In this document: positions 26,297-33,485 of the stretch, piece by piece
Numbering within the stretch: the stretch's first letter is position 1
Layout: every line of letters starts with the position of its first letter
Assembly (NCBI RefSeq): GCF_002257665.1
Contig: NZ_MQWB01000001.1
Location: 2,500,843-2,564,842, forward strand
Source: Rubricoccus marinus
Lineage (GTDB): Bacteria; Bacteroidota; Rhodothermia; Rhodothermales; Rubricoccaceae
Length of the DNA: 64,000 bases
Direction: 5' to 3'
The notes under the pieces: model-generated
Databases searched by the model: none
Told to the model about the DNA's origin: nothing
The model's input: only the letters and a program-made list of their open reading frames with translations
Program-made: the position numbers and the translations under genes

Positions 26297-26999
26297 AGCT
26301 GCGGGTATCTCTCGACTCGTAAAGAAAGCGGACCCACTCTGCATCAAGCGGCGAATCGACATCTACGGACCGCTCTTCAGGCATTTCGTACAGTAGCGTG
26401 TCTGGGTTGAAGGGAGACTGCCAGTTTGTTAGCCCCTCGCGCGTCCATACGTACACAGAAGCGTTCATGTCGAAGCAGGCCGGAGCGTCCTGCCGGCGAC
26501 TAACGGACGAATCTAAACGCTTGCTCAGTTGCACGTGCCCGGCAGCGTCCAACTCGACGAGGTTGAAATATGGAGACCGACGAGCAGGCATCGCCGTAAT
26601 GACTTGAGAAACACCCCGGGTTTCAAGAAGGCCGACGGCGCCAACAATGTCAGCAGGGACACGCAGCGGTGAGGTTGCATCCAAGTCTACAAGCGTGTCG
26701 TAGTGCATGCCGGTCTCTGCTTCTGCCGTTTGCACAGCGTGCTGGATAACAGGGACTTTGGGCGCGCGGTCGGTAGCGAGATGACCCGGCCGCTTGATGA
26801 TTACCTCGGCACCCCACTCCGAAGCGACTTGGAGGATCGCTTCTGAATCGCTGCTCACTGCTACGACTCCGAACAAGCCACTGGCGAGCGCCTGCTCGAT
26901 AGAGTGCGCCAGGAGAGGCTTCCCTCCTAGATCCATGAGGTTCTTTCCCTCAACGCCTTTCGAGCCGCCTCTGGCGCAGATAGTACAAAGTCTAGTCAT
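26289..26999 (-). CDS. legF: CMP-legionaminic/sialic acid synthetase (LegF/PtmB-like)
   Basis: A 236-residue cytidylyltransferase that activates a nonulosonic acid with CTP. CTICARGGSKGVEGKNL (5-21) is the CTP-binding signature (R-G-G-S-K), then KPLLAHSIEQAL, VVAVSSDSEAIL, RPGHLATDRAPKVPVIQHAV and TLVDLDATSPLRVPADI, with the metal-binding Asp. VDVDSPLDAEWVRFL ends it. It belongs to the NeuA/LegF/PtmB group. The neighbouring LegI/LegG/PtmE genes make CMP-legionaminate the most likely product; CMP-Neu5Ac cannot be excluded by sequence alone. It overlaps ptmF-like by 4 bp. Confidence 0.92.
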   Translation of the reverse strand: MTRLCTICARGGSKGVEGKNLMDLGGKPLLAHSIEQALASGLFGVVAVSSDSEAILQVASEWGAEVIIKRPGHLATDRAPKVPVIQHAVQTAEAETGMHYDTLVDLDATSPLRVPADIVGAVGLLETRGVSQVITAMPARRSPYFNLVELDAAGHVQLSKRLDSSVSRRQDAPACFDMNASVYVWTREGLTNWQSPFNPDTLLYEMPEERSVDVDSPLDAEWVRFLYESRDTRSYD

Positions 27000-27922
27000 C
27001 GGCTAGGGATCGGCGCGGGCGCGCTCAGTGAGAGGGGACGTAGCGAGGACTCTACTTCAGCGACAAGGTCCAGCACGTCAAGGGCTTCTTCTGCCGTGCA
27101 GGCATCCCCACCTCCTGCCAAGATCGCCGCGTGTTGGGCACGGTACGTGTCGTCCCGACCTACTTCGAACAGAGTCCTCACGCCGTCCTCTTGGATATAC
27201 CCCTCCGTAAGGTTGAGTTCAAGTGTACGGGCGTCTGTGTTAACCAGTACGGAACGGCGCCCTACGCGGTCGAGGTAATTGAGGTGGACGGTCGCCACCG
27301 GGCACTTCTCGAACGAAGCCAAAATCCCTACGGCGTCCTCGGTATTGATTTCCAAAGAGCTAAGGTGGCCGCCGCGCGCTTCAGCTTGCTTCCACCCCCC
27401 CAGGATCCAGTTGAGATAGTCCAACTCGTGACTAAGGTCCCGAAGCACCCCCCCGCCCTCCTCCTTCCGCGCGGAGTACGTGGTGCGGTAGTCCCGATTC
27501 GGGCGCCACAATGGGAGGTAGTGACCTACATACGCCTGCACCGATAGAACGCGCTCGCCACGAAGCCGCTGGCGTAAGTGCTGGACGCCCGGATGGAAGC
27601 GGAGGTTGTACGCGACGTAGCACGCACTGAACCCGTTCGGCGGGAAAGAGCCAGGCTGGTTGAATAGAGGCTTTTCTACGAGGAGAACGCCCTCGAATCC
27701 ACAGGTTACGAGTTCCTTGACGGTCCGCCGATGCTCCTCCGTCCGGTTGGCGATAACGACGTACTCCGGATGGTGCTCGCGGATGGCTTGTGAGAGCGCG
27801 CCGTATCGACGGGAAACGTCGACCGGCCTTCGGCTCACGACGCCTACATCGTGACCATCCTCTTCGAGGATGCGAGTATGCCGCGCTCCGATAGAGCCGT
27901 ACCCCACGACGAGCGCCCTCAT
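26996..27922 (-). CDS. ptmF: Gfo/Idh/MocA-family oxidoreductase (PtmF-like)
   Basis: A 308-residue NAD(P)-dependent oxidoreductase. ALVVGYGSIGARHTRIL (3-19) is the dinucleotide-binding loop, VLLVEKPLFNQPG carries the conserved E-K-P motif, and GGGVLRDLSHELDYLNWILG contains the D-x3-H-type catalytic residues of the family. It sits between PtmE-like and LegF genes with 4-bp overlaps on both sides, the same order as Cj1329-Cj1331. It is thought to work with PtmA on glucosamine supply for legionaminic acid; the true substrate is not established. Confidence 0.86.
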   Translation of the reverse strand: MRALVVGYGSIGARHTRILEEDGHDVGVVSRRPVDVSRRYGALSQAIREHHPEYVVIANRTEEHRRTVKELVTCGFEGVLLVEKPLFNQPGSFPPNGFSACYVAYNLRFHPGVQHLRQRLRGERVLSVQAYVGHYLPLWRPNRDYRTTYSARKEEGGGVLRDLSHELDYLNWILGGWKQAEARGGHLSSLEINTEDAVGILASFEKCPVATVHLNYLDRVGRRSVLVNTDARTLELNLTEGYIQEDGVRTLFEVGRDDTYRAQHAAILAGGGDACTAEEALDVLDLVAEVESSLRPLSLSAPAPIPSR

Positions 27923-28968
27923 GCGAACACCTCATCGAAGTGCCCATTCGCGCGGTGAAAATCCTCCGGCTGGCCAATGTCCATCCAGTACTCCCGGATT
28001 GGGAACGCCGCGACGGACCTCTGCTCGCTGATCAGTTGAGTGAAGAGGTCTGGCATATCGAACCTCTCGCCGGTCGGAATTAGCGACAGCGCGCTGGGAT
28101 CTAGCACGTAGACGCCGCCATTGACGAGGTACCGCTCGGTCGGCTTTTCGCGGATATCCACGATGGAGTGCTCCTCGATATCGATCACTCCGTAGGGCAC
28201 CTGCATTTCGTACTCCCGAACGCACATTGTAGCGGCGGCTCCGTTTTGTGTGTGGAAATCCAAGAGTTGGGCGAAGTTGAGCCGTGTGAGGAGATCTCCG
28301 TTCATGACGAAGAAAGGCGCCTCTGGCGTCTCCGGCAAAAGCGAGAGCGCGCCGGCGGTGCCGAGGCGCTGCTTCTCGCGGAGGTACTCGATCTGAACTC
28401 CCCACTGGCTCCCGTCCCCAAAGTGCTCCTCGACCTGCTCGGCGAGGTAGTTCACCGAGAGGTAGAACCGGCTGAACCCGTGGCTAGCGAACGCTTCAAG
28501 GATGGTCTGAAGGATGGGCTTGGGCCCTACGCGAAGCAGCGGCTTCGGGGTGTCGTTGGTTAGCGGCCGGAGCCGGGTCCCGAGCCCCCCGGCCATCAGG
28601 ACGACAGCGTTGGGCTTTGGCTCGGGGCTTAAGAGGTCGTCCAATACCTCAAGGCCAACCACACGCCCCCGGAGGTCCACGCGGGGGATTTGGTGGAGCC
28701 GCTTCCGGCGCATCAGCGCGAGGAGCGCGTCCGGGTCGTCGCTCTCCTTCGCCGTCGTCGGGTTCTGGTTCGTAGCGCCTGCAACGTCGTCGTCGAGCGA
28801 TACCCCGCTTAGGATCGCACGGCGGACGTCGCCGTCGGTCACGGTTCCGAGAAGCCGCCCCTCATCGTCAACGACGAGGGCGATCTGGAGCGCCGCGGCA
28901 TCGATCACGCGGACGGCCTCGCGGACGGTCGCCTTCGGGCTGATGAGGGTTTGTTTCCAGTCTCGCAT
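27919..28968 (-). CDS. ptmE: CBS-domain glucosamine-1-phosphate guanylyltransferase (PtmE-like)
   Basis: A 349-residue protein with two CBS motifs at the N-terminus (VIDAAALQIALVVDDEGRLLGTVTDGDVRRAIL and ALMRRKRLHQIPRVDLRGRVVGLEVLDDL, about 22-115) and a nucleotidyltransferase domain from residue ~118. The latter has VVLMAGGLGTRLRPLTND, the K-P lysine in TPKPLLRVG, FFVMNGDLLTRL and GVYVLDPSAL. This CBS-transferase architecture is characteristic of PtmE, which makes GDP-glucosamine and so commits to the GDP-linked legionaminate route. It has 4-bp overlap with ptmF. The ~43-bp spacer before it holds one motif copy. Confidence 0.9.
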   Translation of the reverse strand: MRDWKQTLISPKATVREAVRVIDAAALQIALVVDDEGRLLGTVTDGDVRRAILSGVSLDDDVAGATNQNPTTAKESDDPDALLALMRRKRLHQIPRVDLRGRVVGLEVLDDLLSPEPKPNAVVLMAGGLGTRLRPLTNDTPKPLLRVGPKPILQTILEAFASHGFSRFYLSVNYLAEQVEEHFGDGSQWGVQIEYLREKQRLGTAGALSLLPETPEAPFFVMNGDLLTRLNFAQLLDFHTQNGAAATMCVREYEMQVPYGVIDIEEHSIVDIREKPTERYLVNGGVYVLDPSALSLIPTGERFDMPDLFTQLISEQRSVAAFPIREYWMDIGQPEDFHRANGHFDEVFA

Positions 28969-29011
28969 AGGTCAGAGGGGAGAGCTACAGGGTACGCCCT
29001 CGCCAGAGGCT

Positions 29012-30094
29012 CTACTTGTAAAACCGGATGGGTTCGTCCGCGGCGAAGTCGCGGGAGACCTCGCGGCCTACGGCTTCCCAGAAATCCATGGGAGAGATCC
29101 CCCCGCCCGGACGCTTCGTCGTGATGGCCTCCTCGGTCAGCACCTCGCCTCTGGCGAGGGGACGGGCGGCGACGATGCTCTTACGCACGACGGAGACGTT
29201 TTTGGCCTCTACCGCCGTGGGCCGTTTGCCCGGCTTGCCAAGAGCAAGAGCGGTCTCACGGATCCCCTGCACCATCGCGGCGAGCTCGCCGGGTTCTAGC
29301 GAGGCGGCGTGGTCCGGGCCGGGCAGCGTGCGGTCCAAGGTGAAGTGCTTCTCGATGACCGTTGCGCCGAGCGCCGCCGCGGCTACGGGGACCGTGATGC
29401 CCTCTGTGTGGTCGGAGTAGCCCACCGGCAGACCGAAGGCGTGCCGGAGCGTCCCCATCGCGCGGAGGTTGACCTCCGCCAGAGGCGCGGGGTATTCCGT
29501 GGTGCAGTGCAGCAGCGTGACGTGCTCACGCAGGGCGGCTTGGCCCTCGCCAGAGGCGAAGGCGTGGCGGAACGCCTCGCGCGAGGGCGCAGCCGCCTCT
29601 GGCGCCGAGAGCCCGAAGGCGATCACGCCGAGGGCGTCCTCGACGTCGCCGAGCGTGCACATTCCCGTCGAGACGAAAAGCGGGAGCCTCTGGCGGGCGA
29701 CGCGGAGCAGGAGCGGCGCGTTGGTGACCTCGCCTGAGGGGACCTTCAGGCGAGGCACGCCCAGCTCGCGGACGAGGAGGTCCACGCTAGCCAGGTCGAA
29801 CGGCGTAGACAGGAACTCAATGCCGTGCTGCCGGCACGCCTCTTGGATTCGCTCGTGGGCGCCACGGTCGAGTTCCAGCTTCCGGACCATCTCCAGCTGC
29901 GACTCCGCCGAGCCCGTCGTGGCGGTTTGGTAGGCCGCCTTCGGAGCCGAGGCGCTGACGATCGCGTCGGCCCTGAAGGTCTGGAACTTCACGGCGTCGG
30001 CGCCCGCTCGCGCGGCCGCCTCCACGAGTTCGATCGCGCGGTCTACGGACCCGTTGTGGTTGACGCCAGCTTCAGCGATGATGTACACGCTCAC
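29012..30094 (-). CDS. legI: N,N'-diacetyllegionaminate synthase (NeuB family)
   Basis: A 360-residue NeuB-type synthase that condenses phosphoenolpyruvate with 2,4-diacetamido-2,4,6-trideoxymannose. YIIAEAGVNHNGSVDRA opens the TIM barrel, AVKFQTF, EFLSTPFDLASVDLL, LFVSTGMCTLGDVEDAL, YSDHTEG and VIEKHFTLDRTLPGPDH follow, and residues ~295-360 are the SAF domain (VRKSIVAARPLARGEVLTEE). It overlaps legG by 4 bp. It is a stand-alone enzyme, unlike the fused synthase at 9.4-11.2 kb, so the two probably serve different sugars. Many motif copies (29.1-29.7 kb) encode ASG- and PEA-type tripeptides within variable loops. Confidence 0.92.
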   Translation of the reverse strand: MSVYIIAEAGVNHNGSVDRAIELVEAAARAGADAVKFQTFRADAIVSASAPKAAYQTATTGSAESQLEMVRKLELDRGAHERIQEACRQHGIEFLSTPFDLASVDLLVRELGVPRLKVPSGEVTNAPLLLRVARQRLPLFVSTGMCTLGDVEDALGVIAFGLSAPEAAAPSREAFRHAFASGEGQAALREHVTLLHCTTEYPAPLAEVNLRAMGTLRHAFGLPVGYSDHTEGITVPVAAAALGATVIEKHFTLDRTLPGPDHAASLEPGELAAMVQGIRETALALGKPGKRPTAVEAKNVSVVRKSIVAARPLARGEVLTEEAITTKRPGGGISPMDFWEAVGREVSRDFAADEPIRFYK

Positions 30095-31263
30095 GGGTGG
30101 TGGGGGAGGTCGTAGAACGGACGGGCGAGGACCCCCTCGCCCAGGGGGAGCGTGCGGAGGTGCTCGACGATGGCGCCAGAGGCCCCGCCTCCCCCGTATG
30201 GGGAGCGCACGGTGGCGAGCCGCGCCTGCACCTCGTCTCCGAGCGCTTGGCGGATCGCGGCTTCGATGGCGTCGGCGTTCTCGGCGCAGTCGAGGACCGA
30301 TTCGGCCCGGGGCCGGCCTTTTTGCCGGTCGCCGATGTTCACCGTCGGGACACCGAACGACGGCGCCTCGGTAATGCCGCTCGACGAGTTGCCGATCACG
30401 GCGCTGACGTGGCGGAGCGCGCTGAGGTAGCGAATTTGCCCGAGGGAGTCGACTAGCTTTACGGAGTCCGGGCGGGCATCGGCGTACGCCTGTAGCAGTT
30501 CATTGACGCGCCTCCCGTCGGTGTCCGCGTTGCTCTTCGTGATAAGGACGTGCGCGTCGGGGAAGCGGTCGAGCGCCTTTGTGAGCGCGGCGACGGGCGC
30601 CTCCACGCCGCCAGAGGCGAGCGTCGCGGGGTGGTAGGTGACCAGGAAGGCGGGCGCAGCGAGGGAGAACCCGCCGAGCGAGGCCTCTAAGTCTTCGCGC
30701 GAGAGCGCCTCGGTTTGGAGCACGTGGTCCAACCCCGGCGCCCCCACGTTGAACACCCGCTCCGGCGACTCGCCGAGTTGGATCACGCGGCGCCGGAAGT
30801 CCTTGGTCGCGGTGAAGTGGTACGTCGCCATCTTGCTCACGCTGTGGCGGATGGCCTCGTCGAAGGCGCCCTCGGTTGTTTCGCCGCCGTGAATGTGCGC
30901 GATGGGAATTTTCGCGACGAGTGCTGCCTGCGCCGCAGCGAGAACCTCGAACCGGTCGCCCAGCACGACGACGACGTCCGGTGCCAGCCGCGCGAACGCG
31001 TCGGCGAATCCGATCACGCCCAAGCCGATAGATTTCGCGACGCCCACCGCCGTGTCGCTGGAGAGCAGGGATTCCACGCGCTCTGAGATCGTAAAGCCGT
31101 CGGCCTCAATGGTGCCCGCTGTGGCCCCGAACTCCGGCGAGAGGTGCATCCCCGTCGCGGCGATCTGAAGGTCGAGCTCCGGAGCATCGGCGATGCCCCG
31201 GAGCACCCAGTACATCAGCCCGTATTCCGCCCTTGAACCCGTGACGACGCACACTTTACGCAT
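30091..31263 (-). CDS. legG: Hydrolysing nucleotide-sugar 2-epimerase (NeuC/LegG-like)
   Basis: A 390-residue GT-B-fold hydrolysing 2-epimerase. VCVVTGSRAEYGLM (4-17) is the NeuC hallmark, then DVVVVLGDRFEVLAAAQAAL, IAHIHGGETTEGAFDEAIRH, FNVGAPGLDHVL, ALRHVSAVIGNSSSGITEAP and PTVNIGDRQKGRPRAESV. In the GDP-linked pathway the enzyme removes GDP and inverts C2, giving 2,4-diacetamido-2,4,6-trideoxymannose for LegI. Overlaps of 4 bp with legI and 8 bp with legC show tight coupling. By sequence alone UDP-GlcNAc epimerase (NeuC) is the alternative, but the LegB and LegC neighbours favour LegG. Confidence 0.9.
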   Translation of the reverse strand: MRKVCVVTGSRAEYGLMYWVLRGIADAPELDLQIAATGMHLSPEFGATAGTIEADGFTISERVESLLSSDTAVGVAKSIGLGVIGFADAFARLAPDVVVVLGDRFEVLAAAQAALVAKIPIAHIHGGETTEGAFDEAIRHSVSKMATYHFTATKDFRRRVIQLGESPERVFNVGAPGLDHVLQTEALSREDLEASLGGFSLAAPAFLVTYHPATLASGGVEAPVAALTKALDRFPDAHVLITKSNADTDGRRVNELLQAYADARPDSVKLVDSLGQIRYLSALRHVSAVIGNSSSGITEAPSFGVPTVNIGDRQKGRPRAESVLDCAENADAIEAAIRQALGDEVQARLATVRSPYGGGGASGAIVEHLRTLPLGEGVLARPFYDLPHHP

Positions 31264-32470
31264 GGTCCGACACCAAGAACGCGCTGCTAGGGATGTTGAT
31301 TAGCCGCCGCACGATGCCCCTGGCGACGGAGAGGTCCATCGACGGGGAGCCCGCGTACATCGGGAGGCTGGACATCAGCGACCAGACGGGCCGCGTCATG
31401 ATCCCGGCGTCGTTGGTGGCGGCGAGGACTGCGTCGCGCTCATCCTCCCGGCCTCTGGCGAGCAAGAGTGCGCCCAACCAGTAGTTGCTCGTGCTCTCCG
31501 GTGGCTCCTCCACGAACTGGACATCCTTCACGCCCGCGAACGCCTCGGAGTAGCGCGAGGCGAGCTCCCGCTTGGAAGCCAAGAACCCGTCCAGCTGCTC
31601 CACCTGCGCGCACCCCAGCGCGGCGTTGATGTTGGGCAACCGGTAGTTGTACCCCACGTGGTCGTGGTGGTAAGCCCATCGGTGGGGTTGCTTCGCCGTC
31701 GTAGTGAGGTGCTTGGCGAGGTCCGCCAGAGCCTCGTCGTCGGTGATAAGCGCGCCGCCGCCGCCGGTCGTAATGGTCTTGTTGCCGTTGAAGCTCAGCG
31801 TCCCCACGCGCCCGATGCGGCCGGTGTGCACGCCGCGGTACATCGAGCCCAAAGATTCCGCCGCGTCCTCCACGAGCGCGATGCCGTACCGCTCGCAGAC
31901 TTCCGCCAGAGGCCCGAGCCGGACGGGGTGCCCGAACGTGTGCATCGGCACGGCGGCGCGAATCACGCGGCCCGTCTGGCGGTTGACGCACGCGCCATCG
32001 CGCACCTCCGCGATCCCGGCGAGGTAGTCCTCGAGCGCGTCCGGGTCCATCCCCAACGTGGCCTCCTCGCTGTCGGCGAAGTGCGGCGTGGCGCCGCAGT
32101 ACGCTACGGCGTTCGCCGTGGCTACAAACGTCAGCGCAGGGATCAGCACCTCGTCGCCCCGCTCAACGCCCACCAAGCGGAGCGCGACGTGGAGTGCCGC
32201 CGTCCCGTTGACGACCGCCACCGCTCGCCGCGCGCCCGTCACCTCGGCGAGCATCTGCTCAAACCGGTCGACGTACTTCCCCGCCGACGACACCCACCCG
32301 GTGTCGATGCACTCCTTAACGTACTCCCACTCGTTGCCGGCGAACCTTGGCTCGTGCAACGGGACGAACGCCTCTGGCGAGCCGAGGACGCCCTGGAGCG
32401 TTTCTAGGACGTCGCCCGCCAGGGATCCTCTGGCGCCAGAGGCGGGGCGCTGGACGGGGGCGGCGCTCAT
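31256..32470 (-). CDS. legC: LegC-like PLP aminotransferase
   Basis: A ~404-residue DegT/DnrJ aminotransferase that makes the 4-amino sugar from the LegB product. FVPLHEPRFAGNEWEYVKECIDTGWVSSAGK is shared with LegC proteins. AVAVVNGTAALHVAL is the phosphate loop, VEDAAESLGSMY holds the PLP-binding Asp, and LSFNGNKTITTGGGG the Schiff-base lysine. The start at 32470 overlaps legB by 4 bp. The first ~25 residues, before the conserved block, contain an in-frame motif palindrome (32427-32442, read as ASGARG) and look like an extension absent from the usual family N-terminus. All key residues are present. Confidence 0.91.
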   Translation of the reverse strand: MSAAPVQRPASGARGSLAGDVLETLQGVLGSPEAFVPLHEPRFAGNEWEYVKECIDTGWVSSAGKYVDRFEQMLAEVTGARRAVAVVNGTAALHVALRLVGVERGDEVLIPALTFVATANAVAYCGATPHFADSEEATLGMDPDALEDYLAGIAEVRDGACVNRQTGRVIRAAVPMHTFGHPVRLGPLAEVCERYGIALVEDAAESLGSMYRGVHTGRIGRVGTLSFNGNKTITTGGGGALITDDEALADLAKHLTTTAKQPHRWAYHHDHVGYNYRLPNINAALGCAQVEQLDGFLASKRELASRYSEAFAGVKDVQFVEEPPESTSNYWLGALLLARGREDERDAVLAATNDAGIMTRPVWSLMSSLPMYAGSPSMDLSVARGIVRRLINIPSSAFLVSDHA

Positions 32471-33468
32471 ACGTTGTAGACCTCGGCCTTGTACCGACGG
32501 AGGTTCTCCTTGTGCGTGAACCACTCCGCCGTCTCGGCGAGGCCGCGCCGGAGCCCCTCGCGGGAGCCGTACTCCGGTCGCCAGCCGAGCAGTTCCGCCG
32601 CCTTCTCGTTCGACGCCAGGAGCCGCTCCACTTCACTCTTCTCGGGGCGCATCCGCTCCTCGTCGGTCACGACCTCCACCTCCACCCCCATCGCCTCCGC
32701 GATGACGTGCACTAGGTCGCCGATCGAGATCTCGAACCCACTCCCCACGTTGATAACCTCTCCGATCCCCGCGTCGGTCTCCGCCGCTGCGATGAACCCT
32801 CGGACGGTGTCCGCGACGAAGTTGAAATCCCGTGTCGGGTGCAATGCGCCGAGTTTGATCCTCCGCTTGCCGCTGGCGATCTGCGTGATGATTGTCGGAA
32901 TCACCGCGCGGGCCGACTGCCGCGGGCCGTAGGTGTTGAACGGGCGCAGGAGGGTTACGGGCGTGTCGAACGAGGCGTAGAATGAGTACGCGATCTGGTC
33001 GGCGCCGATCTTCGACGCGGAGTACGGCGATTGCCCTTGCAGCGGGTGCTCCTCGGAGATGGGCACGAACTGCGCTGTCCCGTACACCTCGCTCGTCGAC
33101 GTGTGCACCACACGCTCCACGCCGAGGTCCCGCGCCGCCTGCATGACGTTGAGCGTTCCCTTCACGTTCGTGTCCACGTACGTGTCTGGGGAGTGGTACG
33201 AGTACGGGATCGCGATAAGCGCCGCGAGGTGGAGCACGACGTCGCACCCCTCCATCGCCTTCCGCACGCCGTTGGGATCGCGCACGTCCCCGGCGAACAC
33301 GTCCAGCTTGGCCTGCACGTCGGCGTCGAGGTCGTCCAGCCACCCCCACGAACCGAAGGAGTTGTACAGCACGAACGGGCGCACGTCATATCCTCTCTCG
33401 ACAAGGGCCTCGACGAGGTGCGAGCCGATGAACCCGTCAGCGCCGGTTACAAGAATCTTTTTAGCCAT
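32467..33468 (-). CDS. legB: GDP-N-acetylglucosamine 4,6-dehydratase (LegB-like)
   Basis: A 333-residue extended SDR dehydratase. KILVTGADGFIGSHLVEAL (4-22) binds NAD(P). VDTNVKGTLNVMQAAR, HTSTSEVYGTAQ (Thr-Ser and the dehydratase-type Glu), and YSASKIGADQIA (catalytic Tyr-x3-Lys) are all present. The C-terminal end (SREGLRRGLAETAEWF) matches LegB-like proteins. It starts the legionaminate gene run; the spacer to the ABC transporter gene upstream is only 17 bp. It would convert GDP-GlcNAc to the 4-keto-6-deoxy sugar. A UDP-linked substrate (PglF or capsular homologues) is less likely given PtmE. Confidence 0.9.
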   Translation of the reverse strand: MAKKILVTGADGFIGSHLVEALVERGYDVRPFVLYNSFGSWGWLDDLDADVQAKLDVFAGDVRDPNGVRKAMEGCDVVLHLAALIAIPYSYHSPDTYVDTNVKGTLNVMQAARDLGVERVVHTSTSEVYGTAQFVPISEEHPLQGQSPYSASKIGADQIAYSFYASFDTPVTLLRPFNTYGPRQSARAVIPTIITQIASGKRRIKLGALHPTRDFNFVADTVRGFIAAAETDAGIGEVINVGSGFEISIGDLVHVIAEAMGVEVEVVTDEERMRPEKSEVERLLASNEKAAELLGWRPEYGSREGLRRGLAETAEWFTHKENLRRYKAEVYNV

Positions 33469-33485
33469 TGGGGTTGGGTTGTGCG

